A stretch of DNA of 64,000 nt from Megalobrama amblycephala (taxonomy: Eukaryota; Chordata; Actinopteri; Cypriniformes; Xenocyprididae). This document shows, piece by piece, positions 1-10,230 of the stretch. A model generated the notes under the pieces. The model was not told the DNA's origin and did no database searches. It saw nothing but the letters and a program-made list of their open reading frames with translations. How positions within the stretch are numbered: the first letter of the stretch is position 1; each line of letters begins with the position of its first letter. The stretch is from contig NC_063054.1 in NCBI RefSeq assembly GCF_018812025.1, positions 25,796,142 to 25,860,141 of the forward strand. Reading direction: 5' to 3'. A program made the translations under genes and the position numbers.

Positions 1-83
1 AGCAGTGCCATAGGCTGATCGCCTCAATGCCAGTCCGCATTGATGTAGTAATTCGTGCTAAAGGAGCCCCAACCAAGTACTGA
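1..83 (+). pseudogene. Tc1/mariner transposase, C-terminal end only
   Basis: The window opens inside a reading frame (frame 3) that ends at the TGA at 81-83. Its last residues, read as SMPVRIDVVIRAKGAPTKY, match the ending usual in Tc1 transposases (S-M-P-x-R ... V-I-x-A-K-G-x-x-T-K-Y). Only about 27 codons are visible; the catalytic DDE core would lie upstream of the window. Identity rests on this family-typical tail. Confidence 0.7.
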
Positions 84-368
84 ATGCATAAATGAATATA
101 TACTCTTCAGAACTTTAATTTTCTTGTATTGTAAATCCTATTTTGATTTATCTTTAGGAAATATTCTAATAATTTGAGATGCTGGATTTTTATTTTAATT
201 TGCTGTAAGCTGTAATCAGCAAAATAAAATAAAAAGGCTTGATATATTTTATTTTACGTCTAATGAATCCAGGAATATATGAAAGTTTTACTTTTTAAAT
301 TAAATTACGAAAAAAAAAAAAAGAACTGATTTCTGCGATATTCTAATTTTTTGAGACACCTGTATATA
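84..368 (+). mobile_element. 3' flank and terminal repeat of the Tc1-like element
   Basis: AT-rich sequence follows the transposase stop and contains two related copies of a motif close to GATATTCTAATTTTTTGAGA (about 163-183 and 338-356). It ends near CACCTGTATATA, a typical Tc1-like terminus. The outer boundary is approximate. Confidence 0.45.
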
Positions 369-386
369 TAAGAACTTTGTTGAAAA

Positions 387-1398
387 TGGGTCATTCTGGG
401 TCAAATCAAACCAAATTTCTGAAACTTTTGGAAACAGTGATGAAAGCCAAAATATGAAATGTCACAAAGGTATATTTAATGAGTAATCCACTATTTTGTA
501 GAGGGGGGTCAAAATGACAATTTTCACCTGAGATTTGGTGCCAATTTACAGGGGTGTAAAAATGGCTTTAGAAAGATGGCAGCATCATTATTTTATTTTT
601 ACAAAGAGATTGGTAGGTCTATTAGGAAAATCTGTTGACTTTAGCAATCTTTGTTTCATTATATGCCAACGGTGACAGTTAAGGAATGGCAAAAAGCACT
701 TCTTGTGCTTTGCATACCTGTAACTCAAGAAGTATTAAGGATATCTTAATATCCTTTTAGATTTTGGTTCTTAAGAAGCTTTCCTTTTGGTATTTTCATT
801 TTAAAGGCCCTCGATAGGTTCAATCCCAGCGATATGGAGATCTTAATGAGGCTCCACAAGTAAATTGGTAAATTGTACACATTTTCTGTGGTCAAAAACC
901 AAATGTGGGCTGATACAGCTGATACTTTTCATTTAAAGAGGAATATCTGAAGAACAAATAATGTTAAAAACTAGAAATGTATCTCTTTTTTTTTTTCTAT
1001 CTCAACTGCATAGAACATACCTGTCTGAGTGCCATAAATATTAATAAATATTTATAAATATAAATATAGAACCAGAATCTAAAAGGATATTAAGATATCT
1101 TTAATAGGCCTAATTCTTGAGTTATAGGCATGCAAACTTGAAGGCAAAAAAAAATACAAGAAGTGCTTTTTTGCCATTTTTAAACTGTCACTGTTGGCAT
1201 ATAATGGAAAAAAAAATTGCTAAAGTCAACAGATTTTACTAATAGACCTAACAATCTCGGCGCAAAAATAAAATAATGATGCTGCCATCTTTCTAAAGTC
1301 TTTCATAACTATTTATGTTTGTCTTACTACAGAAAAAAAAAATATTAAAATCAAAATTGAGCCGGGGACCTTTGTTTGAGTTGACACAGAATGACCCA
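387..1398. mobile_element. Non-autonomous DNA element built as a large inverted repeat
   Basis: Two arms of about 210-230 bases are imperfect reverse complements: about 555-770 (GCTTTAGAAAGATGGCAGCA onward) and 1078-1300 (ending in TGCTGCCATCTTTCTAAAG). Outer matches (TGGGTCATTCTGGGTC at 387, AGAATGACCCA at about 1388) suggest the palindrome spans the whole interval. About 300 bases of spacer hold no coding sequence. No clear target duplication was found, so the superfamily is not assigned. Confidence 0.55.
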
Positions 1399-1657
1399 AA
1401 TAAGTTTTTCAAAAAGACAACTGTGAACTTGAATAGAGAATAGAGAAGTTGGCACATGCATTTTAAACTAGATTTATTAAAAACATTTCTCCTTTTAAAG
1501 ATAAAGAGGGGACAAAACAGTTGTGAACAGTAACTCTTGAACCCTGACCATCTCACCCCCCTTCCCTTGTTAGGAAAATAGTAAACTCAGCCTAAAATCA
1601 GCCTAGCTTACCGTGTCTGCGAAGTTACCTTCGACAAGAAATGCAACAAGCAATCTG

Positions 1658-2110
1658 GGGCCATATTCACAAAACATCTTAGGGCTAAAAGTAGCTCCTA
1701 ACTTGCCGATTTAGGAGAAACTCTTAAAAATAATGGGCGTGTCAGTCCTAATTTTAGGAGTCCTACATTTTTGCTCTAAGAGTATTTCACAAAGCATTTT
1801 AGCGCTAAAACTAGCTCCTAAATCTGTGAAACATTAGGATTAGTCAAGAGGACTCCTAAGTCACTAAGACCAAATCACAAACAGTCCTAATCCACCTAAA
1901 GACACTGTACACCATTGAGGCAATAGCGATAGAGCCTTGGGTGCTGAACCTTTTCTTCATAAATGCAATACATATAGATTTGAATCTACGATGAGACGCC
2001 AAAAATAAATCTTTAACAAATAAATAAATTTTGTCCAAATTACCTGTGGCAGTGGTTTTCATGAATTCACACTTACAAATGATTGAATAGAGTATGTAAA
2101 AAAAAAAATG

Positions 2111-2174
<64 letters not shown>

Positions 2175-2642
2175 TGTCACTTGAATTCTGCATTCCCTTG
2201 AGATGCATACATCCAAGAGGTGGACAATTAACTGTATATACTAGTTTAATTAGTGACACTTAGCCTACATTTTAAAACCTTTATGGCAACATTTTATTTT
2301 GACTATGGCAACATTTTTATTAAAAAAATATTTATTTGAATAGGGCAACATTTGTATTTTAAAACCTTTATTTTAATATGGAAACATGACACCTCATTCT
2401 ACAATATTTCTATGATTAAATCGCTGACTCTTCCCCCATCAGCCAATCACTGTGTGTTTACTCCATAGTAACAAGGTCAACCCCGCCCTTACTCTTAGCT
2501 TAGACTTCTCTCTATTCCTTAGTAAAAGTTTGTCTCAGCAGCTTTGTGAATAGGTTTTAAGAGAAAACTCTTAGCTAAAAACTTTTACTGCTATTTAGGA
2601 GAACTCTTAGTGGTAAGATAAAATGTTTTGTGAATACGGCCC
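1658..2642. mobile_element. PIF/Harbinger-type non-autonomous element with CTG target duplication
   Basis: Terminal inverted repeats begin GGGCCATATTCACAAAACAT and, on the other strand, GGGCCGTATTCACAAAACAT. The element is flanked by CTG at 1655-1657 and 2643-2645, a 3-bp CWG duplication as known for fish Harbinger elements. Subterminal AGGAG/TCCTAA motifs recur near both ends. There is no transposase ORF; a (TA)n tract lies inside. The end structure supports the superfamily well. Confidence 0.7.
2116..2169. repeat. (TA)n microsatellite
   Basis: Uninterrupted TA dinucleotides for about 54 bases inside the Harbinger-type element. Confidence 0.9.
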
Positions 2643-3593
2643 CTGCACAGTAAGTTTGAGAAACATCTCCAAAATAAAACAAAATGTAATAAATCCTCAT
2701 TATCCTCAAATCCTCATTATCCTCAAATCCTCATTACAAATAATTGCATCATCACACAATCGGTGTGTGCATTTCAGCGGAATATGGTGACAACTGGCCA
2801 GGCTGCAAAATGTATGACACAAAACCAACCAGCTGGCATGTAACCTATTAGATTTTAAATAACTTACCCAAACAGCAAACAATTCCAGCAGTAAAGCTTC
2901 AGCTTCTTGTTTGATGCTGTCATCCAGGGGTATCACTTATAATTGCTGGGTTGAAATGCTTTTAAAAGCTTAAACTCATGTGTAGGTTTTTCTTTGCAGA
3001 TTAACTACAGCTTTTCTTTAAATGTTAATCTTGAAAATGGTGTGGATAAGGATGTCACTCTTCCGCCAGAACTAGAATTGCATACTGCCATTACTGGAAG
3101 TCAGTGATTATAGTTTATAAAGTTATAAATATGGATATTTTTATGGATTATTGCATGGATTACTTTTATCTTGGATGGATGTGCTTTTTTGGGGCTTCAA
3201 AAAAATGGTACCATTCACTCCCATTATAAAGCTTGGAATAGCCATGATATTTTCAAATATAGGATGGCTTGAGGGTGAGTTAATAATGGGAGAATTTTCA
3301 TTTTTGGCTGAATTAACCCTTTTATATTCGCAATCTGGTAACCACGCGCATACGCTTTCCCTACACTGCGGAAGAAGAGTGGATGATGTGAAAATAAGTA
3401 AGGTGCAGTTTAGCGATCTCCATTTCAGATTTTCTGCTTAAATGAAAGTGTCATTCAGTCAGTCTGTGTTCTGTCACAAGCCGCTCGTGCTGTTTGGTGC
3501 AACTAAATTGGCGATTAAACCTTCTCAGTGATGAACTGCGGTTGCTGAATAAATGCACTTACGCAACCTCTGTGTGACAAAAAATAATGTGAC

Positions 3594-3722
3594 ATAAAAA
3601 TAAATTTCTATTTATTATAATTGATTATAATTTTGAGCAAAATTATCAAAATTATCAATTTAACCATTATGCAGCTTGTCGTTTTCATTGACTAAAACTA
3701 GACTAAAATGGCCAGACATTTA
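3594..3722. repeat. First copy of a ~125-bp direct repeat
   Basis: The block AAATTTCTATTTATTATAAT ... CTAAAATGGCCAGACATTTA recurs at 4091-4212 in the same orientation with few differences, about 495 bases apart. It is part of a dispersed AT-rich family rich in ACTAAAACTAGACTAAAA. Confidence 0.75.
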
Positions 3723-4090
3723 GATATATTAAAAATATATATATATAATGAATCCAAAAAAGTAGTGTTTGGACCTCTGCTGGGAAGGAAATATAGAGAC
3801 TGGACCTCTTGGAACTTTAATTGAATAGCCCTGTAGGCCAGTATCACCAATAACAATGCTGCTACTGATATCTCTATAATATTTTTTTTCTCAATTTTAG
3901 CCATTAATTATACACATTCAGCATTACAGTATAATTGAAAGCTTTCAATTTTAATATTTATTAAGCTTTTTTTTTAATAAAAAAACTTTTAATTTAAGTG
4001 AACTTACAACAATCTTCACTTAAACCTATTATAATGAATGTCACATTACCTGTGTCTTTTCAAGTGAAAGTGCAATAATTCTAATGAAAT

Positions 4091-4212
4091 GTAAAAATAA
4101 ATTTCTATTTATTATAATTGATTATAATTTTGAGCAAAATTATCAATTTAACCATTTTGCAGCTTGTGGTTTTCATTGACTAAAACTAGACTAAAATGGC
4201 CAGACATTTAGT
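4091..4212. repeat. Second copy of the ~125-bp direct repeat, interrupted by a hAT MITE
   Basis: This copy runs straight into the MITE at 4222 and resumes after it at 4418 with the ACTAAAA-rich sequence. The MITE therefore landed in a pre-existing repeat. Confidence 0.75.
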
Positions 4213-4221
4213 CGTCTAAAC

Positions 4222-4409
4222 CAGTGGTTCTCAACTCCTCGGGACCCACTGCTCTGCACATTTTGTATGTCTCTCTTATATGACACACTCAATTCAGTTC
4301 ATGCAGACTCTCCTAATGAGCTGATGATCTAAATCAGGTGTGTTAAATAAGGGATACATACAAAATGTGCAGAGCAGTGGGTCCCGAGGACTGGAGTTGA
4401 GAAACACTG
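4222..4409. mobile_element. hAT-type palindromic MITE, 188 bp, perfect 8-bp TSD
   Basis: Ends read CAGTGGTTCTCAACTCC and, inverted, GGAGTTGAGAAACACTG. Most of the element is self-complementary (GGGACCCACTGCTCTGCACA paired with TGTGCAGAGCAGTGGGTCCC). GTCTAAAC flanks both sides (4214-4221 and 4410-4417). The 8-bp duplication and CAGTG ends place it in the hAT superfamily. Confidence 0.85.
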
Positions 4410-4417
4410 GTCTAAAC

Positions 4418-4803
4418 TTTGAATAAATACGGGACAAGGTTTACTAAATATGATAAAAACTAAAAAAGTACATTTGACACAAGACTACGCCTAAGACTAA
4501 ATTTAAAAATAGTTGACAAAATTAACACTTGAGTGCTTGGTCTTTCTCTTACACGCCATAATTCTGCAAGTTCTATGACAAATATGCATTCACACATTTT
4601 CATTCATACATGGTTGCCACATTTTAGTTATAATTATTAAAGTTCTATTATAAATCTATTCTGCTAAAAGTTGATATCAATAATTGGGAGCATATAGGCA
4701 TGATTCTCAAAAGCCGACATGAAGTAAAGGCAAAAAAACATTTAGGTCTTGAATAGTGTAATGAAGTACGTTTTAACAGTGTGCAGTGATTAAGTGAATT
4801 CAC
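4418..4803. other. Intron 12 next to the exon 12 donor
   Basis: AT-rich intron: the tail of the interrupted repeat to about 4540, then nothing recognisable. The minus-strand donor GTGAAT is at 4798-4803. Confidence 0.5.
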
Positions 4804-6041
4804 CTGTGCTTGTTTAACAGTATGTTGCTAGGGGTTCAGGTCTCGGCATATGATTCCCTCCTGATGCAGTGCATCCAGAGCCACAACCATATCAGCAGCC
4901 CAGCTCCTCACCAGAGCCTCTGGGATGTGTGTGTCCAATGAAACAGCAGCCAACTTATCCAGCTCTTGAAACAACTTCGACACTTTCTCAACCTCCTGCT
5001 CTCCTGAAGTGCCCTCTGTCCCCAACTCCACATCTTCATGCTCAACAAAGTTCTTCTGAGTTCTGGAAACAGATGTGTCCACCATGCCAGAAAGCTTAGG
5101 GGAAGACAGACTCAAAAAATCTGCTTTAAAAGGCATTTTTGATGGTTTGTGTAGAAGTGGAAGGGTGGACACATCAACAGAGAGGTCCAACTCTGCTTTC
5201 TCTCCTCTCTGTAGAACATCTGGCCTGCCAAATGTGGGAGAGGTTGTTGTCTACAACAGTGAAAGCGCTGCCTCCAGCAGTAAGCTCTTCCTCTAACACG
5301 TCTACTGTGCCCCCATCGAGTGTAGGCAGATTGACCAAAAGATCAGGTGGCTGTCCCTCAACAGCACAGCTGACATTGGCATCCTCCAAAACAGCCTCTT
5401 TAAAGGAAATTACTGGCACCAACTCATTTGAGCATTGATCACTGTCAGACCTCCAGAGATCTGACACTTCCTGTAGATTTTCCAGTGGCTCCTCTGTGAC
5501 CTCTATACCAGCATCCTGAGGGTACCAACAGTGGCTTGCAGACATCTTGACTGTCACTGTAAGAGAGCTCCTCCTTGGGCGGTGATTGGTTCAGATGGTC
5601 GGGTGAACATGTGCATTGATCCATAAAGCCAGCCAGTTGATCCTCCTCAGTGAAGAAGCACAGCTCCTGCATTGAAATCGGAGAGCATAGACTATCAGTG
5701 TTTAACCCTGAACATGTATGCTTTTCTGTTTCCACAGGAATAAGTGTGCAGTGGTCTTCCTCCGGCTCCAGCTTCTCCTGCTCATACTCATTGCACAGTG
5801 TCAAGTAGCTGTTAGTGCACTTCCTCCTCAGAGGTGGCACCAGAGTCTGGCAGTTGGGCTTCTAATGGACGCTCCCCAATGCTAAGACCCCGAGAATCCA
5901 CACTGCTGGAACAGGTGGGCACAGGGTTCAGGGTTGAATGTATAGCTGAAGAGTGAGTTTTCTGGATGAAAGGTATGTTGAAGCTTTCGTCAGGACTGCT
6001 GCCATGCAGATACTTGCAGATATGAGTCCACAATTTACCAC
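4804..6041 (-). CDS. rps6kc1: rps6kc1 exon 12 (long kinase-insert exon), four frameshifts
   Basis: Acceptor CAG before 6041; it starts in phase 1 with [12 protein letters not shown], continuing the kinase-like lobe from exon 11. It covers the long acidic insert of the family and ends in the catalytic loop ([17 protein letters not shown]) before a GTGAAT donor. Reading continues only across four +1 changes: an extra base at 5820 (between SEEE and [12 protein letters not shown]), one within about 5515-5590, one within about 5195-5265, and one within 4830-4833 just after RDLNP. The exon is 1238 bases; removing four gives the length needed for correct entry and exit phases. Between the breaks each segment is open and family-like, with no other stop codons. 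Confidence 0.9.
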
Positions 6042-9000
6042 CTGATGAAGACAAAGAGGAAGTACTAGTCAACATCCTGTTTACACACTTAGGCATTTAG
6101 TAAAAGTAAAAACATAGTGAAAACAACACACCCTCAGCATACTCAAGTAAAAGAAAGATGGAATCCTCTGAGATGATGTATTTCTCCAGTTGTACCATGT
6201 TAGGCACAGAACGAGGCACAACAGTCTTCTTAACACGCCCACACGCACTGCTTTTCCTTAAACCCTGAACACACACAGATATCATGTCAGTACAAATCAG
6301 GGGTCTCAATTTGTAAACTGCAGTCTGAAAAGAATTTTATAAAATCCTGTTATCTTCCAATCTGCTCCTATTATAATTAACAGAGCTATCTACACTAGAA
6401 GAATCTGTTGAGTTCAGTTGCACATCCAGCTGATGGAAGCCGTTTTTTTGTTTTTGTTTTGTTTTTTTAATTGCTGTACAGCTAATCCAGCCCCTATATT
6501 TTGTATGTCAAACTACAAATATCACAAATATAATGTGTAAACTGATTGCTATACGTGTAAAGTCCTTGTATATTTATATTACATCTGACCATTACATCAG
6601 AGACAGCTTGAGATGTTTCTAGTCTCTAAATAGGGCCTTTAATTCCAGTGGTACTTCTCCAGGATTGAAAACCACTGCAGTATTAAGACCTATTCGGACG
6701 GGACTAGGTTTTCCAAACGACGTTTGAGTAACAATTCTTATCAACCTACGTCTGCGATTTTATGTAGCCTACGGATTCGGACGGGACTAACATCTCCGTG
6801 TTTATTACCGAGGTAGGAGTGTCTGTGTTTTACATGTGGGCATTTCAGAAGATCACGTGTTCAGAATGCACTTTGAAATATAAAGTAAAACGTCCTAACA
6901 CATTTAGTGTTTTGTAAACATTTTATAAAAATTGTAATGTGAAAAAACTAAACATACATTTATCATCATGATTTAATAGAACTGGGTTCTTATAATAAAC
7001 CCACTGGAATAAAAAGTTTTAACTTATATAATTTACACGTTATGTAATTAAGTGCAGAAATGAAAGTAATCTTACCTGAAACTGATATTACAGTAGCCAG
7101 TCTTAACAGTTTACGTGATTTGGCTCTTCTTGTTGATTTTTTTTTTTTTATTTCTTCGCAGTGTACCAAACACATCTACATCCATTATCGGTGCGCGAAA
7201 AGCAGAAACTTGAATACCGGCGCGATAGCTAGAGATTGTACGGTAGTTCACGTTGACCAAAACACACAAGAAAAAGCGTTTTGGAAAAAACATTTTCGGA
7301 AATCACAGACATTCGCATTCGGACGGGATTAGATTTCTCTGAGGACCGCCGAGTTTGACGAAAAAATAAAGATACTGTGTGGTTGAAAACACTGTTTGTG
7401 CAGCTGTTAATACCTAACATGACAACTGCTCTCTCAAGACAAACTTAGTAAAAAAGTAGATTAACTGTAAGACACAAGGAAACCATGAAACCGCCACAGG
7501 AGCTGACATGTCCTTTTTTATTCACAACCTCCTCGTCGCCGGCAGGTACAGCACTCATTTTCATGTGTTTGTGTGTTCTGATTTTACGTGGCGATTGCGC
7601 AACTGAACTCCACAGCAACTTGTTTGCGTGTCACTCATAGCGCGTCTGTTTGTGACCCAGGGACAGAGCGAGCTTGGGAGTTGTTGTTAATGCAACCGAA
7701 CCTCATTTCTGTTTACAATTTAATGCATTTATATCGAGAGTTATATTAAACATTTTTTCTGTCGTTATCGATTAAGACGTACTGTTGATAAATATCGATA
7801 CCAGGCCTAATTGTGCCAAGTGTAAAGTTTGGTGGAGGTGGGATTATGGTGTGGGGTTGTTTTTCAGGGGTTGGGCTTGACCCCTTAAGTTCCAGTGAAA
7901 GGAACTCTTAATGCTTCAGCATACCAAGACATTTTGGACAATTTCATGCTCCCAACATTGTGGGAACAGTTTGGGGTAGGCCCCTTCCTGTTCGAACATG
8001 ACTGCGCACCAGTGCACAAAGCAAGGTCCATAAAGACATGGATGAGTGAGTTTGGTGTGGAGGAACAGGCGAATCTCAACATAACATTGACTGTGACACA
8101 ACAGTCGGGATCATTAATATGTATGCCCCCAACTTCTGCATATGCCAGCCCATGTTCAAGGCATTAGAAAAGCCAGTATTAACATCTGGAGCAGCACAGC
8201 CGAATCAACAGACTTTATGCAGGTAAGCAAGCAAGGACAATAGCGAAAAATGGCAGATGGAGCAATAATAACTGACATGATCCATGATATCATGATATTT
8301 TTAGTGATATTTGTAAATTGTCTTTCTAAATGTTTCATTAGCATGTTGCTAATGTAATGTTAAATGTGGTTAAAGTTACCATTGTTTCTTACTGTATTAT
8401 ATTTTCATTATTAAACACTTGCAGTCTGTATAATTCATAAACAACTTAATTCTTTATAAATCTCTCCAACAGTGTGTAACGTTAGCTTTAGCCCCGTTAG
8501 CCATGGAACACTATCAAACTCATTCAGAATCAAATGTAAACACCCAAATAAATACTATACTTACATGATCTGATAAGCTGCATGACGAACACTTTGTAAA
8601 GATCCATTTTGAGGGTTATATTAGCTGTGTGAGCTTTGTTTATGCAATGTATTATAGTAGTGATGTCCGCGAACGAATCGTTCTTTTCAACTGGTTCTTT
8701 TCAGTGAACCGGTCGAACCAGTTCACCAAATCGGTCTGAATCGTTCCAAACAGTTCGCATCACCAGTAAGCAAACACTAATCCACAAATTACTAAAGTTA
8801 CTCACTTTCTGACGTGCCTGACACTACCTCTGACTCGAATTAAACCAACATCCCGGAGTTATTCAGTTAATCCAACAGTACACTGACTTAACCTGCTGTA
8901 AAGAGAGAACTGATGATGGTGAGCACGAGCAGCAGAGCAGCAGAGCAGCTGATATGAGTGAGCATGCGCGGCGTACACGAACGAACGTACACGGCCTGTC

Positions 9001-10167
9001 ACCGTTCTCGTTCTCGAGTCAAGAATCAGTTGCAACGGTTTTCGGATCATCAGTACACAACCGAGAACCGCTTCTTTCGGACATGTCCGATTTGAGAACC
9101 GATGAGCTGATGATACTGTGCAGAAGTGGGTAGTAACGAAGTACATTTACTTCGTTACATGTACTTGAGTAGTTTTTTGGAAAATGTGTACTTTTTAGAG
9201 TAGATTAAAATGTGGGTACTTTTACTTTAACTTGAGTACATTTGTAATGAAAAATCTGTACTTTTACTTCGCTACAATGGGCAACGTTCCTCTCGTTACT
9301 TTATTTTAATTCAATACTGTAAATGTTAAGAAATGCGTAGTTTATTCCATGCGCGCTGTCTCTTTTTTCATGAACGATGCCCCATTCACAAATGAATCAC
9401 TCTTTCGAGTCGATTCTGTCTAAATTGATTCGCGAATCAGTTTGAATGATTTGTTCAGTTCCTGCACGCGCTGAATCGTTTGAAGCGGTTTCTCACTCGG
9501 AGCGGATGAAGTGGCAGTGGACCTACAGTCAATTAAAAGCAAATCTGCAAATGCATACAGTTGTTTGCCAGCGATGAAGATCTTTATTAGTTGAACTGCG
9601 TATGCTGTCTGTGAACAATTCCACCGGTAGGCCTATCGATTTCATTTGATTTTACTTCATGATACAGCCAATAGCCGACATTTTACAACCAAACAGATTA
9701 TTACGTCACTATAACAAAAGTATATTTCTTTACCGTTTTTATGGGCATATATCTTAATTTATACATTAATTTATACATATACTATTGCGCAATGGCGGCG
9801 CCAGCGACCTGTTCGTCTTGAAAATGAACGCTTTGCGTTGACACAGTTAAGCAGTTTTCACGCGCCTGCTGAAATATACATTTGATTACATTTTGGAGAA
9901 CAGACCGAAGAAGATCCGTCAATGTGTATTTGATCATTGTTTGTGTCAAGTTCAGATATGAGCGCGAGCACATGTAAAGAGTTTCTCTCTTCTTTAAAAT
10001 GTAACGTTAGCTGTATACGTTATTAATATAGTAACGATACATTCGGGTTACAGATGCTAGAAATAATGCTTGTCTCTTCTATGTTTGTTTGTTGCAAAGA
10101 TATCTAATTATGATAATAAATTAAATATCTATTTAAATAATAAACATTAAATAATAACATGCTATTG

Positions 10168-10230
<63 letters not shown>

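Larger units (their letters stand above)
2646..4213. other. Intron 12 sequence, mostly dispersed repeats
   Basis: No rps6kc1 exon is visible here. On the minus strand 2864-2936 is an open stretch with a good donor-like GTAAGT after it, which I do not recognise. 3090-3290 resembles a common cyprinid dispersed repeat (ATGGATGGATG... ATTCACTCCCATTATAAAGC). The rest is AT-rich without recognisable content apart from the duplicated block listed separately. Confidence 0.4.

Noticed and set aside
2706..2936. Missing rps6kc1 kinase exon 13
   Set aside because: No resemblance to the expected HIQLTYFSRW or ACDWWSLG segments; no other part of 84-4803 shows them either.
4869..5438. Plus-strand ORFs of 73-99 codons opposite rps6kc1 exon 12
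   Set aside because: They are shadows of the coding strand; the minus strand matches the family.
4804..6041. Programmed +1 ribosomal frameshifting as the cause of the exon 12 breaks
   Set aside because: Four sites plus one in exon 5 share no slippery motif, and vertebrate genes do not use so many; sequencing error or pseudogenisation is simpler.
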